Shown here: positions 6,976 through 17,140 of the stretch, in pieces
How positions within the stretch are numbered: the first letter of the stretch is position 1
How the letters are laid out: every line of letters starts with the position of its first letter
From: Acidobacteriota bacterium
GTDB lineage: Bacteria > Acidobacteriota > Terriglobia > Bryobacterales > Bryobacteraceae
DNA length: 50,188 bases
NCBI GenBank assembly: GCA_016201205.1
Contig: JACQDF010000017.1
Span: 1-50,188, forward strand
Direction: 5' to 3'
Notes under the pieces: generated by a model
The model's input: the letters and a program-made list of their open reading frames with translations, nothing else
Database searches by the model: none
What the model was told of the DNA's origin: nothing
Translations under genes and position numbers: made by a program

Positions 6976-9575
6976 ATGCGTGTTTTGTGTGCCCGCCGCC
7001 TAATTCCCTTCCTCGCTTGGCTGGCCGCAGCCGTCATTGGCGGAATGCTGTACGGCCAGGCCGTCAGCGGCAGCCTGCTGGGATTGGTGACCGATTCTTC
7101 CGGGGCCGTCGTTCCACAGGCCAAAGTGACCATCACGGAAATGAAAACCGGCATCAGCCGGAGCATGGAAACCAACGCCAGCGGCTATTTCACCTTCCCG
7201 ACGCTGGAACCGGGCACGTATCGTGTGTCGGTTGAACGCACCGGCTTCCGGACGGCGATCAAAGAGGGAATCGACCTGCTGGTGAACACGTCGGTGCGAG
7301 CGGACCTTGTTCTGCAACCGGGCGCCGTCAATGAAACGGTCACGGTGAGCGCGGAAGTGCCGATCCTGCAAACGGACCGCGCCGATACCGGCCGCAAGAT
7401 CGAGGAGGTGCAGTTGGTGAACATGCCTCTGGGTTACAACCGCAACTTCCAATCGCTGTTGAACCTGGTGCCGGGCACCACCCGATCCTTCCAGCCGCAC
7501 TCGGAGTTCTTCAACTCGCAGGGATCGCTGACCTCGCAGGTCAACGGGGTGAGCCGGCTGGGAAACAACGTGCAGTTCGAGGGCGTGGACAACAACCACC
7601 GCACCGGATTGTTGAGTGTGCTGATTCCGCCGATCGAAGCGCTGGAGACGGCGGATGTCAGCACAAGCAATTATGAAGCCGAGTTGGGACGCGCCGGCGG
7701 CGCTGTCACCAACATCATGCTGAAGTCGGGAACCAACAACCTGCACGGCGCAGCCTACTGGTTCCACAGCAACAGCGCCCTGGACGCCAGGGAGACGTTT
7801 CAGCCCTCCAAGCCGGTGACCACGTACAACTATTACGGCTTCAACATCGGTGGACCGATCAACAGGAACCGGACTTTTTTCTTTGGCGATTTCTTGCAGA
7901 CCAAAGACCGTCGCGGCGACGGATTCATTATAACCGTGCCGACGGCGGCGTCCCGTGCCGGCGATTTCAGCAGCCTGGCATCGCGCGCGGTCCTCTATGA
8001 TCCGGCCACGGGGAACCTGGACACAGGCGCCGGCCGCCAGCCGTTCGCCGGCAACCGTATTCCGGACTCGCGCGTCAGCCCGATCACGAAAAAACTGCTG
8101 ACGTACGTACCGCTGCCAAACCTCGGTTCCGGCATCACCAACAACTACGCCAGTTCGACCACCAGATCGAAAGACAGCAACTCGTTCGACGTCAAAGTGG
8201 ATCACCAGCAGAACCCGAAAGATCGCTTTTCCGCCCGCTACAGCATGCAGCGGCCGGTGGTGACCGACCCGGGCCGGTTCGGCATCTACGGCGGCGGCGG
8301 CAAGGGCTTCGCAGCGACCGGAGTGAACCGCACGCAGAGCGCGGCGATCAACTACACGCGCATGTTCTCACCTACTTTAGTAGCCGAAACGCGTGTCGGT
8401 TTGAGCCGCTACAGCAACATTGCTGAGAACCTGGATATCGGAACCAACGCAGCGGACGCCGTCGGGATCAAAGGCGCCAACCTGGACCGGTGGTCCAGCG
8501 GGCTCACGTCGATGAACATCGGAGGATATGCCAATCCGCTGGTCGGCTATTCAGGCAGTCTGCCGTGGAACCGCGCCGAGACCAATATCGACTTCGTCAG
8601 CAACTGGACCAAACTTCTGCGGAACCACACGGTGAAGTTCGGTCTGGACCTTCGCCGGCTCCGTGACGAGCTGCTTCAAACGCAGGACGCTGGCGGGCCG
8701 CGTGGCGAGTACCAGTTCCGCAACAACCAGACCTCGATTCCGGGCGCGCCGCGGGGCGTCCTCTTTTCCAGAAATTCAGCAAGAATGCGGATGCCAACAT
8801 CCGGTTTGCCGGATACAGCAACAACTACAACAGCCTTCAGGTCAAGATCGACCGCCGATTCAGCGGCGGCTTTCTGATGACAACCGCCTATACCTATTCC
8901 AAGGCGCTCGGCTATTCGGCCGAGGACGGCGGCCTGTGGAACTACATCCAGCAGCGACGCAGCTACGCGCCGCTGGATTTCAACCGCCGGCACACCTTTG
9001 TGCAGAGCTACCTGTACGAACTCCCCTTCGGCAAGAACAAGCCGTGGCTGAAGACCGGCGTCGGCCGCTGGGTGCTCGGCGACTGGCAAGTGAACGGCGT
9101 GCTCAGCGTGCTGACCGGAAGACCGCTGACCTTCGGCACCACGGTGAGCATTAACACGCCGGGCACCAGCCAGACGCCCGACCAGATCGGGCCGATGAAT
9201 GTTCTCGATGGCGTTGCAGGGCCGGGCGGCTCCGCGCTCTGGTTCGACACGGCGGCGTTCAAGCAGCCGCTCGACGCCGACGGGCGGACACCCCACTTTG
9301 GGAACATGGGGCGGAACAACGTGTACGGCCCCGGGCTGGGCAATCTGGACTTTTCCTTGTTCCGCAAGTTCGACATCACCGAGCGGGTGAAGGGCGAGTT
9401 GCGGGCCGAGAGCACCAACTTCACAAACACGCCGGCGTTCGGCAATCCAAACACGACGGTGGGGAGCGCCGATTTCGGCAAAGTCACCGGCACGCTCGCC
9501 GGCCTGATCTCGAATCAAGGAACCGGAGGGACGGGAGCGCGGATCATGCAGTTTGGCCTCAAGCTCCGATTCTGA
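6976..9575 (+). pseudogene. TonB-dependent Oar-like receptor, disrupted by internal deletion and frameshift
   Basis: The ATG at 6976 follows AGGAGG. Residues 1-26 are a signal peptide, 35-110 a carboxypeptidase-regulatory-like domain (LLGLVTDSSGAVVPQAKVTI) and 120-250 a plug domain. The barrel begins normally, then the frame is lost near 8745-8765. The correct frame resumes from about 8763 (LFQKFSKNADANIRFAGY), runs through YNSLQVKIDRRFSGGF and ends with the C-terminal Phe of an outer-membrane barrel at 9573. The total of about 866 codons is short for a family of 1,000-1,200 residues, and roughly 250 barrel residues seem missing at the junction. If real, the receptor is dead. An assembly collapse is also possible. 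Confidence 0.85.
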
Positions 9576-9586
9576 AAAGCGCGTTA

Positions 9587-11239
9587 ATGACACCGCTAAC
9601 CCAGCGCCGGGCATGGAAGGCTCTTGAAGCACATCATCAGAAGATTAAGAAACTGCATCTCCGCGATCTGTTCGCCGCCGACCCCAAACGCGGCGAGCGG
9701 ATGACGGCAGAGGCGGTGGGCATCTACCTGGACTACTCCAAGAACCGAATCACGGATGAGACTCTGTCCCTGTTGATTCAGCTTGCCGGGGAATCCGGAC
9801 TCCGGGAGCGGATCGACGCCATGTTCCGCGGGGAAAAGATCAACATCACGGAAACCCGCGCCGTGTTGCATGTGGCGTTGCGAGCGCCGAGAGGCGCTTC
9901 CATCGTCATTGATGGCGAGAATGTGGCGCCACGGGTTCACGCCGTGCTTGACAAGATGTCAGACTTCAGCAGCCGCGTTCGGAGCGGCGCCTGGAAAGGC
10001 CACACTGGCAAGCCGATTCGCAATATCGTCAACATCGGCATCGGCGGCTCGGATCTGGGACCGGTGATGGCCTACGAGGCACTGAAGCATTACAGCGACC
10101 GCTCCCTTACCTTCCGTTTCGTTTCCAACATCGATGGCGCCGATTTCGCAGAGTCGGTCCGTGATCTCGACCCATCGGAGACTCTCTTCATCGTTGCTTC
10201 GAAAACCTTTACGACGCTCGAGACGATGACGAACGCCCACACGGCCCGCGATTGGTCCCTGAAAGGACTTGGGGGCGACGAAAAGGCGGTCGCCAGACAC
10301 TTTGTCGCCGTTTCGACGAATGCGGCCGAAGTGGCGAAGTTCGGCATCGACACCGCCAACATGTTCGAGTTCTGGGACTGGGTCGGCGGGCGCTACTCGA
10401 TGGACTCAGCCATCGGACTCTCGACCATGGTGGCGATCGGGCCGGACAGCTTCCGCTCGATGCTGGACGGCTTCCATCAAATGGATGAGCACTTCCGCAC
10501 CGCTCCATTCGACCGCAACCTGCCGGTGCTGATGGGTCTGCTGGCAGTCTGGTACAACAACCTGTTCAACGCGCAGACGGTTGCGGTCTTGCCTTACGAC
10601 CAATACCTGAAGCGATTTCCGGCTTATCTACAGCAGTTGACGATGGAGAGCAGCGGCAAGCGCGTGACGCTTGCCGGAGCCGAAGTCACATGCGAGACCG
10701 GTCCAATATACTGGGGCGAACCAGGAACCAACGGCCAGCACTCCTTCTATCAGTTGATCCATCAGGGAACGCGGCTGATCCCATGCGACTTCATCGTGTT
10801 CGGCCAGACGCTGAATCCGCCCGGACGGCACCACGACATGCTGGTTGCGAATGTGTTCGCGCAGACCGAGGCGCTGGCCTTTGGCAAGACACCTGAACAG
10901 GTCAAGGCTGAGGGCACGCCGGAGTGGCTTGTTCCGCACAGGGTCTTCGAGGGCAACCGCCCGTCGAACACCATCCTGGCCGAGCGGCTGACACCGCAAG
11001 CGCTCGGCAAGCTGGTTGCTCTCTACGAGCACAGCGTTTTCACGCAAGGTGTCATCTGGGATATTGATTCGTTCGACCAGTGGGGCGTCGAGCTTGGCAA
11101 GGTTCTGGCTCAGCGCATGATTCCGGAGCTGGAGAGCACAGCCGAGCCCAATCTCAGCCACGACAGCTCAACCAACAGCCTGATCCGCCGCTACCGGAGG
11201 CTGAAGGAGAGTTCGGGCCCAGATCCGGCACAGCAATGA
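9587..11239 (+). CDS. pgi: Glucose-6-phosphate isomerase
   Basis: 550 residues, the usual length for the long bacterial form. It interconverts glucose-6-phosphate and fructose-6-phosphate in glycolysis and gluconeogenesis. Family motifs are clear: [11 protein letters not shown], the phosphate-binding [18 protein letters not shown], the catalytic-region ESSGKRVTL with [18 protein letters not shown], and the signature [10 protein letters not shown] near the end. It starts 11 bases after the broken TonB gene's stop with no strong ribosome-binding site, so it may have relied on read-through or on a weak promoter of its own. Confidence 0.96.
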   Translation: MTPLTQRRAWKALEAHHQKIKKLHLRDLFAADPKRGERMTAEAVGIYLDYSKNRITDETLSLLIQLAGESGLRERIDAMFRGEKINITETRAVLHVALRAPRGASIVIDGENVAPRVHAVLDKMSDFSSRVRSGAWKGHTGKPIRNIVNIGIGGSDLGPVMAYEALKHYSDRSLTFRFVSNIDGADFAESVRDLDPSETLFIVASKTFTTLETMTNAHTARDWSLKGLGGDEKAVARHFVAVSTNAAEVAKFGIDTANMFEFWDWVGGRYSMDSAIGLSTMVAIGPDSFRSMLDGFHQMDEHFRTAPFDRNLPVLMGLLAVWYNNLFNAQTVAVLPYDQYLKRFPAYLQQLTMESSGKRVTLAGAEVTCETGPIYWGEPGTNGQHSFYQLIHQGTRLIPCDFIVFGQTLNPPGRHHDMLVANVFAQTEALAFGKTPEQVKAEGTPEWLVPHRVFEGNRPSNTILAERLTPQALGKLVALYEHSVFTQGVIWDIDSFDQWGVELGKVLAQRMIPELESTAEPNLSHDSSTNSLIRRYRRLKESSGPDPAQQ

Positions 11240-11256
11240 CGACGGGCGGCGCGTCG

Positions 11257-11934
11257 TCAATGCTTTGGACCTTCGGGATGCAGGAATGAGAACGGCAGAT
11301 CCCGCAATCCAAGCGGAGCGGATCCTGAGTTCCACTGTCCCCGCGCTGCGGCGGAAGCGCCTGGCGCGCAGACCGGCGGTGGAGGGCTGGCGACGGATGG
11401 ATCGCCGGTTAATGGATCGGGCTGGTCGCGTCGGGTCGAGGCCTCGCCCCGGTCGATGAAATGGAGCACGCGGACCATCGCTGGGACTCGCGTGTCCAGG
11501 TTGTAGATATTGTGAATCTCCCCGCGCCGCTCGAAGAAGACCGAGCCGGCCGGACGCGGAACCAGGCAGTTGAACGGCTTCTCTTGCGCCCACACGGTCC
11601 CCTGTATCACGATACCGATGGTAAGCAAGGACGGGTGGTCGTGCCAGCCGCTTTGTGAGGGCCGCCCCGAGGCATCCGTCGCAGCGAACTCGGTCGTGCC
11701 GGGGACCACATCAACGCCCCATTCCGGGCTGGTTGTGCTCTGGATGAGCAGCGTGAAGAGCGGGCCTTCCCACTGGCTCACGTGTACATTGCCGCTGAGT
11801 TGCGCGCGAAAGGTTTGAGAGCTGAAACCAAACGGCGGCGTGGCATTCAGCATGGCAGGCACGATCCAAAACAGGGCCAAGAGGCCGGCCGGGCCCGGGC
11901 GGCTCGCGGCAGTGTTGCAGTGTTGCTTGATCAT
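11257..11934 (-). CDS. Secreted cupin-domain protein with an altered C-terminus
   Basis: 225 residues, start supported by GGAGG. A signal peptide (about 1-32) is followed by a cupin-like beta-barrel: GWHDHPSLLTIGIVIQGTV carries the two His metal ligands, and GEIHNIYNLD fits the second cupin motif. It probably binds a metal and may be a lyase, dioxygenase or sensor; no substrate can be inferred. The last 40 residues are not cupin-like. They come from reading, out of frame, a 62-base stretch (11283-11344) that encodes the end of a Solibacter C-terminal domain elsewhere in the window. The true cupin terminus was probably near residue 180. It is divergent from a winged-helix/TPR regulator. Confidence 0.7.
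   Translation of the reverse strand: MIKQHCNTAASRPGPAGLLALFWIVPAMLNATPPFGFSSQTFRAQLSGNVHVSQWEGPLFTLLIQSTTSPEWGVDVVPGTTEFAATDASGRPSQSGWHDHPSLLTIGIVIQGTVWAQEKPFNCLVPRPAGSVFFERRGEIHNIYNLDTRVPAMVRVLHFIDRGEASTRRDQPDPLTGDPSVASPPPPVCAPGASAAARGQWNSGSAPLGLRDLPFSFLHPEGPKH
11283..11344 (-). repeat. 62-base relic of a TIGR03437-type C-terminus (copy A)
   Basis: Differs at 2 of 62 positions from 13844-13905, where the same bases encode the end of a secreted protein (VELKIRSAWIEGSAVLIP). Here the leftward frame VELRIRSAWIAGSAVLIP is still readable but belongs to no intact gene and underlies the cupin gene's tail. Confidence 0.85.
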
Positions 11935-12027
11935 AGTGACAACCTCCGCTCATAAGAGTGCAGCGCAGGGGGCTGGAGCGTCTTCAGGAGAAACTCAATT
12001 CGCTATCATGGTTTTCTCAATGCCGCC

Positions 12028-13815
12028 ATGAACAAGCAGCGCAACGTTTTCTACGCGTTTGGGCCGTTCACCTTAGACGCCGGTGAGCGGGTCTTGCGCC
12101 GCGAAGGCCAGATCGTCGCCTTGCCTCCCAAGGCTCTTGAGGTTCTGTGCTTCCTGGTGGAGGCCCAAGGCCGGGTGGTGAACAAAGCCGAGTTGCTGGA
12201 CAATGTATGGCCGGGCACCTTCGTGGAGGAGGCGAATCTCACCCAGAGCATCTTTCTGGTGCGCAAGTGCCTGGGTCAGGAATACATCGAGACGCTCCCC
12301 AAGCGGGGTTACCGCTTCGCAGGTGAGATCAGAATCGACGAACCGGCGCCGGCTCGCCGCCTTCTCCTCCCTCGCCGAGCGGCGGTTGCTGCCGTGATTC
12401 TGACGATCAGCACCGCTGCCGCCTCCTGGTGGTACCTGTCGCGTTCCGCGCCCATCCGATCGATTGCTGTGCTGCCTTTCTCGAACCTGAGCGGCGACGC
12501 GTCCTATGACTATATCGGCGACGGCCTGTGCGAGGAGCTGACCCACGCGCTGATGGGGCTGGGCGGGGTCCGTGTAGCGGCGCGCACCTCGGCCTTTCAG
12601 TTCCGCGGGAAGAACACAGACGTGCGCAAAATCGGCGAGCTGCTGAATGTCGCAGCCTTATTGGAAGGGAGCACGCGGACCACTGGCAACACGATCCGAG
12701 TTACCGCTCAGCTCGTCGATGCCCGCACCGGTTATCACATTTGGTCAGAAACTTACGACGGGAACCTCGACGACGTTCTGGGTATCCAGCAGCGCATCGG
12801 AGCTGCCGTGGCGGGGAGGCTGGCGCAAGACATCCCTGGGTCGCACCTGCGCGTGCCCGCTCCCAGCCGCGAGGTTTCTCTCGCTTACCTGAGGGGCCGC
12901 TATTTCCTGGCCAAAGGCAGGCCCGAGACCTTCCGGCAAGCCGTCGAATGCTTCCAAGAGGTTATTTCGAAGGACCCCAAGTACGCGCGCGCCTACTCCG
13001 GGTTGGCTGACACTCACTACCGTTGGGCGCTGTGGGAGAGTCTGCCGCCTGCTGCGGCCTTCGCTGAAGCGCGCCGCGCGGCCGAGCAGGCGCTCGCCCT
13101 GGATGAAACACTGGCCGAAGCGCACGCTTCCCTGGCGAACGTCAAATTCCAATACGATTGGGACTACGCCAGCGCCGAGCGCGAGTTCCGGCGCTCGATC
13201 GCCCTCGATCCGAACCGGGCCGACACCTGGCACTGGTTTTCACATCTGCTGACTGCCATTGGGCGCTTCGCCGAGTCCCTGGAGGCCAGCAAGAAAGCCA
13301 TTGAGGTCGAGCCTTTCGACGTGCCGTCCCAGAATCACCTGGGTTGGAGCTACTACTTCGCCGGCGACTATGACCGCGCCATCGAGCAACACCGCAAAGT
13401 CCTGGAATTGGACCCGATTCACGGGCAGACGCGCCTGCTGCTCGGCAGAGCGCTGTTGCAGAAAGATATGTTTGGCGAGGCCACTGAGCAGCTCCGCAAG
13501 AATCTGGAGTTGTCACCGGAAAGCCCGGAACGCATTGCGGCCCTCGCTTATGCCTGCGCGGTCTCGGGCGCACCCGACGACGCGAGGCAGCTTCTGGACC
13601 GCCTGCTGGCGCTGGCGCGGCAGCGCTACGTCTCGGCCTATTCGATCGCCACCGTGTATGCGGGACTCGGGGCGAAGCGCCAAACCCTGGAATACCTGGA
13701 TAAGGCCAGCGCCGAACACGCCAGCCGAGTCGTCGAAGTGAAGTATGAGCCGATTTTCAAGAAACTCCGCAGTGAGCCTTCCTTCCAGGCACTGTTGGAG
13801 CGGATTGGACTATAA
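12028..13815 (+). CDS. Winged-helix / FlgO-like / TPR transmembrane regulator (module 1)
   Basis: 595 residues. Residues 8-100 form an OmpR/CadC-type winged helix (PKALEVLCFLVEAQGRVVNK, then YIETLPKRGYRF). Residues 118-138 form one transmembrane helix. Residues 145-260 form a domain of the FlgO/adenylate-cyclase-associated type (IAVLPFSNLSGDASYDYIGD), and 285-590 are about eight TPR repeats. The topology puts the DNA-binding part in the cytosol and the TPR part outside, as in CadC, so it can sense a periplasmic signal and act directly on DNA. Its likely target is the divergent cupin gene, 93 bases away. It is paralogous to the gene at 14964-16769. Confidence 0.85.
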   Translation: MNKQRNVFYAFGPFTLDAGERVLRREGQIVALPPKALEVLCFLVEAQGRVVNKAELLDNVWPGTFVEEANLTQSIFLVRKCLGQEYIETLPKRGYRFAGEIRIDEPAPARRLLLPRRAAVAAVILTISTAAASWWYLSRSAPIRSIAVLPFSNLSGDASYDYIGDGLCEELTHALMGLGGVRVAARTSAFQFRGKNTDVRKIGELLNVAALLEGSTRTTGNTIRVTAQLVDARTGYHIWSETYDGNLDDVLGIQQRIGAAVAGRLAQDIPGSHLRVPAPSREVSLAYLRGRYFLAKGRPETFRQAVECFQEVISKDPKYARAYSGLADTHYRWALWESLPPAAAFAEARRAAEQALALDETLAEAHASLANVKFQYDWDYASAEREFRRSIALDPNRADTWHWFSHLLTAIGRFAESLEASKKAIEVEPFDVPSQNHLGWSYYFAGDYDRAIEQHRKVLELDPIHGQTRLLLGRALLQKDMFGEATEQLRKNLELSPESPERIAALAYACAVSGAPDDARQLLDRLLALARQRYVSAYSIATVYAGLGAKRQTLEYLDKASAEHASRVVEVKYEPIFKKLRSEPSFQALLERIGL

Positions 13816-13833
13816 CGTGGGATATCGCACGCA

Positions 13834-14868
13834 TCACCCGATCGGAATGAGAACGGCAGATCCCTCAATCCAAGCGGAGCGGATCTTGAGTTCCACTGTC
13901 CCCGCCGGAAGGCTTGCCGGCAGCCGGACATTGATCTGGTAGCCATCGGCTGACCCCGGGTAACCACCGGCATAGAGCACCTCGGCTGGTGAGCCGTTCA
14001 CCAGGACCTCCACCGGCGCGGCGACCAGCGAGGCCGGCTGAGGAAACACTGTCCCGAACGGAACCGCACCGCGCGTCGGACCGAGACCCAGGCCGTAGAT
14101 CGTCACGATCTCACCCGCCTTCGCCGGCCGTGCCGTCGATACCAGAGTGGAATCCGTTGCGTGTACAACCGCGGGACCCGATGATGTCATCGCCACTTCA
14201 GGTGTGGTCAATGGAATAATCTGGAGAAGATAACTTCGCCTGGCTCCCCCCAAAATCCGGCGATTCGCAGGCGCCTCGAAGACGGTGGCCTGTCGTGGCG
14301 ACCCCATGTCGATTATTCCCGCTTGCCCGCGGATCCCGAAAAACGCCCCAGTTCCCCCGGTTATGGTTAGGGTGTCCTGGAGGACATCGATGGGAGCCCC
14401 CGGAGCACGTGGGCCGCGCGTGAGGCCAGTGGCGGTGATGGTGCCGATCGGATTGCTGTCCGAGTCGAGCATGTCCCAGATGATCGTCACCAGGTTGCCT
14501 CGCTGCACGTCCCCGATAGCCTGACGTCCCTGCGGCGGTTGGTTCGGCGGCTGCACCCCGACCGTTGGTGTCAGGTTAAGGTTGGTGGCCCGCAGCGCAA
14601 AAGCGCCCTTCACGGGTTTTCCATTCACAGCTACAATATCTCCGATCATGACGAACTCGCCGAATGGGACCGCTGGCGGCGCAGTCGTCAGATCTGTTCC
14701 GCTCGCGAACTTCGTCGGATCAAAGACCTCATAGTGGTACGGGACATAGTTCTCGATCTCGATCCGCAAAACGGAAACCGGCGGAGCCGAAGTGCCCGCC
14801 GCCATGCCCGCCAAGACACCTCCGAGTGCCAGCGCCTTGGAACAAGCTCTCAGGATTCGAATACTCAT
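13834..14868 (-). CDS. Secreted protein with Solibacter C-terminal (TIGR03437-type) domain
   Basis: 344 residues. The ATG at 14868 is chosen for the AAAGGAG ahead of it; a start 39 bases earlier has none. A signal peptide (about 1-27) is followed by a beta-rich middle region of unknown fold. The C-terminal part (about 225-344) is of the Solibacter-specific immunoglobulin-like type, with GEIVTIYGLGLGPTRG and VEVLVNGSPAEVLYAG. These proteins are exported; their function is unknown. The gene is divergent from the second winged-helix/TPR regulator, which may control it. Confidence 0.8.
   Translation of the reverse strand: MSIRILRACSKALALGGVLAGMAAGTSAPPVSVLRIEIENYVPYHYEVFDPTKFASGTDLTTAPPAVPFGEFVMIGDIVAVNGKPVKGAFALRATNLNLTPTVGVQPPNQPPQGRQAIGDVQRGNLVTIIWDMLDSDSNPIGTITATGLTRGPRAPGAPIDVLQDTLTITGGTGAFFGIRGQAGIIDMGSPRQATVFEAPANRRILGGARRSYLLQIIPLTTPEVAMTSSGPAVVHATDSTLVSTARPAKAGEIVTIYGLGLGPTRGAVPFGTVFPQPASLVAAPVEVLVNGSPAEVLYAGGYPGSADGYQINVRLPASLPAGTVELKIRSAWIEGSAVLIPIG
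13844..13905 (-). repeat. 62-base shared tail (copy B)
   Basis: In-frame end of the secreted protein gene. Near-identical to 11283-11344, which points to a local duplication of the whole secreted-protein/regulator module. Confidence 0.85.
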
Positions 14869-14940
14869 AAATGGGCTCCTTTGCCCGCCCAGTATGCGCT
14901 GAGACATGGCAAACAGTCCTTCAAAGGGGATAAAATCTAT

Positions 14941-14957
14941 CTCAAAGATTCTCTGAG
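14941..14957. promoter_or_regulatory. Near-perfect inverted repeat before the second TPR regulator
   Basis: CTCAAAGA-T-TCTCTGAG pairs at 7 of 8 positions and ends 6 bases before the ATG at 14964, overlapping the ribosome-binding region. It could be an autoregulatory site for the winged-helix protein or a short RNA hairpin affecting its translation. Confidence 0.4.
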
Positions 14958-14963
14958 AGGCTT

Positions 14964-16769
14964 ATGTCGGTGCAGCGGGGTCACTTGTACGAATTTGGCG
15001 AGTTCCGGCTGGACACGGTCTCGCAACGCCTGCTCCATGGGAACCAAATCGTCACGCTCACGCCCAAAGTGTTCGACCTGCTCGCTGTCCTGGTGCAGAG
15101 TCAAGGCCGGATTCTCAGCAAAGAAGAATTGATGAAAGCAGTCTGGCCGGATACCTACGTTGAGGAAGGCAACCTCACCCAGAACATCTCGGTCCTAAGA
15201 AAGACGCTGGGCGCCGGTGCAACTATCGAAGACTACATCGAAACGATCCCGCGGCAGGGCTACCGGTTCATTGCGCCGGTGATCGTCGAGGAAGAGACCA
15301 GCCGCTCGCGCTTGCGCCTGGGGGTCATCTTTGGCTTGATGGCGCTGATCCTGGCTGGAGCCGCGACCTGGTTCTTGAACACCCGACAGCGCGCGAGCCA
15401 GCCGCGCCCGTCGGTCAAGTCGCTCGTTGTGCTCCCATTTGTAAACCTGAGCGCTGATAAAGATAACGAGTATTTCAGCGACGGGCTTACCGAAGAATTG
15501 ATCAACGCCCTGACCCGCATCGACGGTTTGCGAGTGGTGGCGCGCACCACGGCCTTTCAGTTCAAGGGTAAGGCACAGGATGTCCGCAGCATCGGACAGC
15601 AGCTCGGTGTCGCCGCGGTGCTCGAAGGGAGCGTCCGAAAGGAGCAGGACCGGCTGCGGGTGACGGCCCAGCTCAACAGCGTCACCGACGGGTATCACTT
15701 CTGGTCCCAGACCTACGACCGGGAGCTGAAGGACGTGTTCGCCCTCCAGGAGGAGATCGCACAAGCCATTCAGAAGACCGTCGGGCGGAGCGTTGGCCAG
15801 CCAACAGCAAAGCAGCCGGCGCCGAATCTGGAAGCGTACAACCTGTACCTGCAGGGCCGTTTCCACCGGGCCCGGGTCTTCGGGAAATCCATGGACAAGG
15901 CAGTTGCTTTTTTCGAGCAGGCGGTTCAAAAGGACCCAGGTTATGCGGCAGCCTATGCCGCGCTGGCACACTGCTACACCGAGTTGGGTTATTCCGGCCA
16001 GCTTCCTCCCAGGGAGGCCTTCCCGAAGGCAGTGGCGCCGCTCAAGAAGGCGCTCGCTCTGGACGACTCCTTGGCGGAGGCCCACGCGCAGCAGGGGATC
16101 GTCAGCTTTCTGTTCGATTGGGACTGGGACGGGGCCAAGCGCGAGTTTCAGCGTGCCATTACTTTGAACCCTGCCGGTTCCTTGGCGCACCATTGGTACT
16201 CGCATTACTTGGTTGCCATGGACAGCCTCGACGAATCGCTGGCGGAGAGCAAGCGCGCGCTGGAACTCGATCCGCTCGACCTCAACATCACTGGCCATCT
16301 GGCGTGGCATTACGATTATGCTCGCGACTACGATCAGGCGATCGCGGCGGCTGAGAAATCCCTGGAGATCGACCCGAATCATCTCCCTACACTGACCTTC
16401 TTGCAGTGGGGTTTTGAAGGAGCCGGACGCTTCGATCAGGCAATCGAGGTGATTCAAAAATCGGGCGGCCGTTCGGCGCAGATCGATGCGCTCCGCCAAG
16501 CCGTGAGAGCCTCCGGTGCGAGCGGCTACTGGCGAGCTCGTATCGACGGTGCTTTGCAGAGTCCCAGATCGAATAGCTTCACTGTTGCCGAACTGCACGC
16601 TCATCTCGGTGACGCCGGCCAGGCCTTGGAGTGGCTCGATCGCGCCTATCAGCAACGGCACAGTTGGCTGGTCTATCTGAACAGCGATCCGGCTTTCGAC
16701 AGTATCCGGGCTGACCCGCGGTTCGTTGCCATGGTAAAGAAGGTTGGGCTGCCGTCGCCGTCGAAGTAA
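14964..16769 (+). CDS. Winged-helix / FlgO-like / TPR transmembrane regulator (module 2)
   Basis: 601 residues with the same plan as the gene at 12028: winged helix 8-105 (PKVFDLLAVLVQSQGRILSK, then YIETIPRQGYRF), a transmembrane helix near 119-138, a FlgO-like domain 150-270 (LVVLPFVNLSADKDNEYFSD) and TPR repeats about 290-595. The paralogs align over their whole length but differ clearly, so the duplication is not recent or has diverged under selection. It is divergent from the secreted TIGR03437-type protein, which mirrors the cupin/regulator pair. Confidence 0.85.
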   Translation: MSVQRGHLYEFGEFRLDTVSQRLLHGNQIVTLTPKVFDLLAVLVQSQGRILSKEELMKAVWPDTYVEEGNLTQNISVLRKTLGAGATIEDYIETIPRQGYRFIAPVIVEEETSRSRLRLGVIFGLMALILAGAATWFLNTRQRASQPRPSVKSLVVLPFVNLSADKDNEYFSDGLTEELINALTRIDGLRVVARTTAFQFKGKAQDVRSIGQQLGVAAVLEGSVRKEQDRLRVTAQLNSVTDGYHFWSQTYDRELKDVFALQEEIAQAIQKTVGRSVGQPTAKQPAPNLEAYNLYLQGRFHRARVFGKSMDKAVAFFEQAVQKDPGYAAAYAALAHCYTELGYSGQLPPREAFPKAVAPLKKALALDDSLAEAHAQQGIVSFLFDWDWDGAKREFQRAITLNPAGSLAHHWYSHYLVAMDSLDESLAESKRALELDPLDLNITGHLAWHYDYARDYDQAIAAAEKSLEIDPNHLPTLTFLQWGFEGAGRFDQAIEVIQKSGGRSAQIDALRQAVRASGASGYWRARIDGALQSPRSNSFTVAELHAHLGDAGQALEWLDRAYQQRHSWLVYLNSDPAFDSIRADPRFVAMVKKVGLPSPSK

Positions 16770-16807
16770 CGCATCACTCCGCTTGCGTTAGACTAGGAGA
16801 AGACGCC

Positions 16808-17140
16808 ATGCACAGCGAGTACATCGAAGAGCGAAACGGCGGCTACTACGTGGCCGGGACGCGCATTTCGCTGGACTCGGTCGTGTACGCGTTCAACGAG
16901 GGGCAGTCGCCTGAGGCCATTCAGGAAGACTTCCCGCTGCTCAAGCGCTCGCAGATCTACGGTGCGATCGCCTTTTACCTGGACCACCAGGCCGAAGTTG
17001 ACAAGTACCTGGAAGAGACCGAGCGCGAGTTTGAGAGGCAAGCGATCCCCCTCGAAAAGGCGAACCCCACGATCTGGGCAAAGATCCAGCGCGCCAAGGC
17101 GGAGGCCGCCCAGACCACACCGGGTGAGCCGCGCTCTTGA
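16808..17140 (+). CDS. DUF433 antitoxin
   Basis: 110 residues. The N-terminal half (YIEERNGGYYVAGTRISLDS, then a helix-turn-helix around EAIQEDFPLLKRSQIYGAI) is the DUF433 fold, used as antitoxin to DUF5615/PIN-type ribonucleases. The C-terminal half is helical and charged and would wrap the toxin. It is preceded by a purine-rich AGGAGA. Its stop overlaps the toxin's TTG start (TTGA), the usual coupling of antitoxin and toxin. Confidence 0.85.
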   Translation: MHSEYIEERNGGYYVAGTRISLDSVVYAFNEGQSPEAIQEDFPLLKRSQIYGAIAFYLDHQAEVDKYLEETEREFERQAIPLEKANPTIWAKIQRAKAEAAQTTPGEPRS

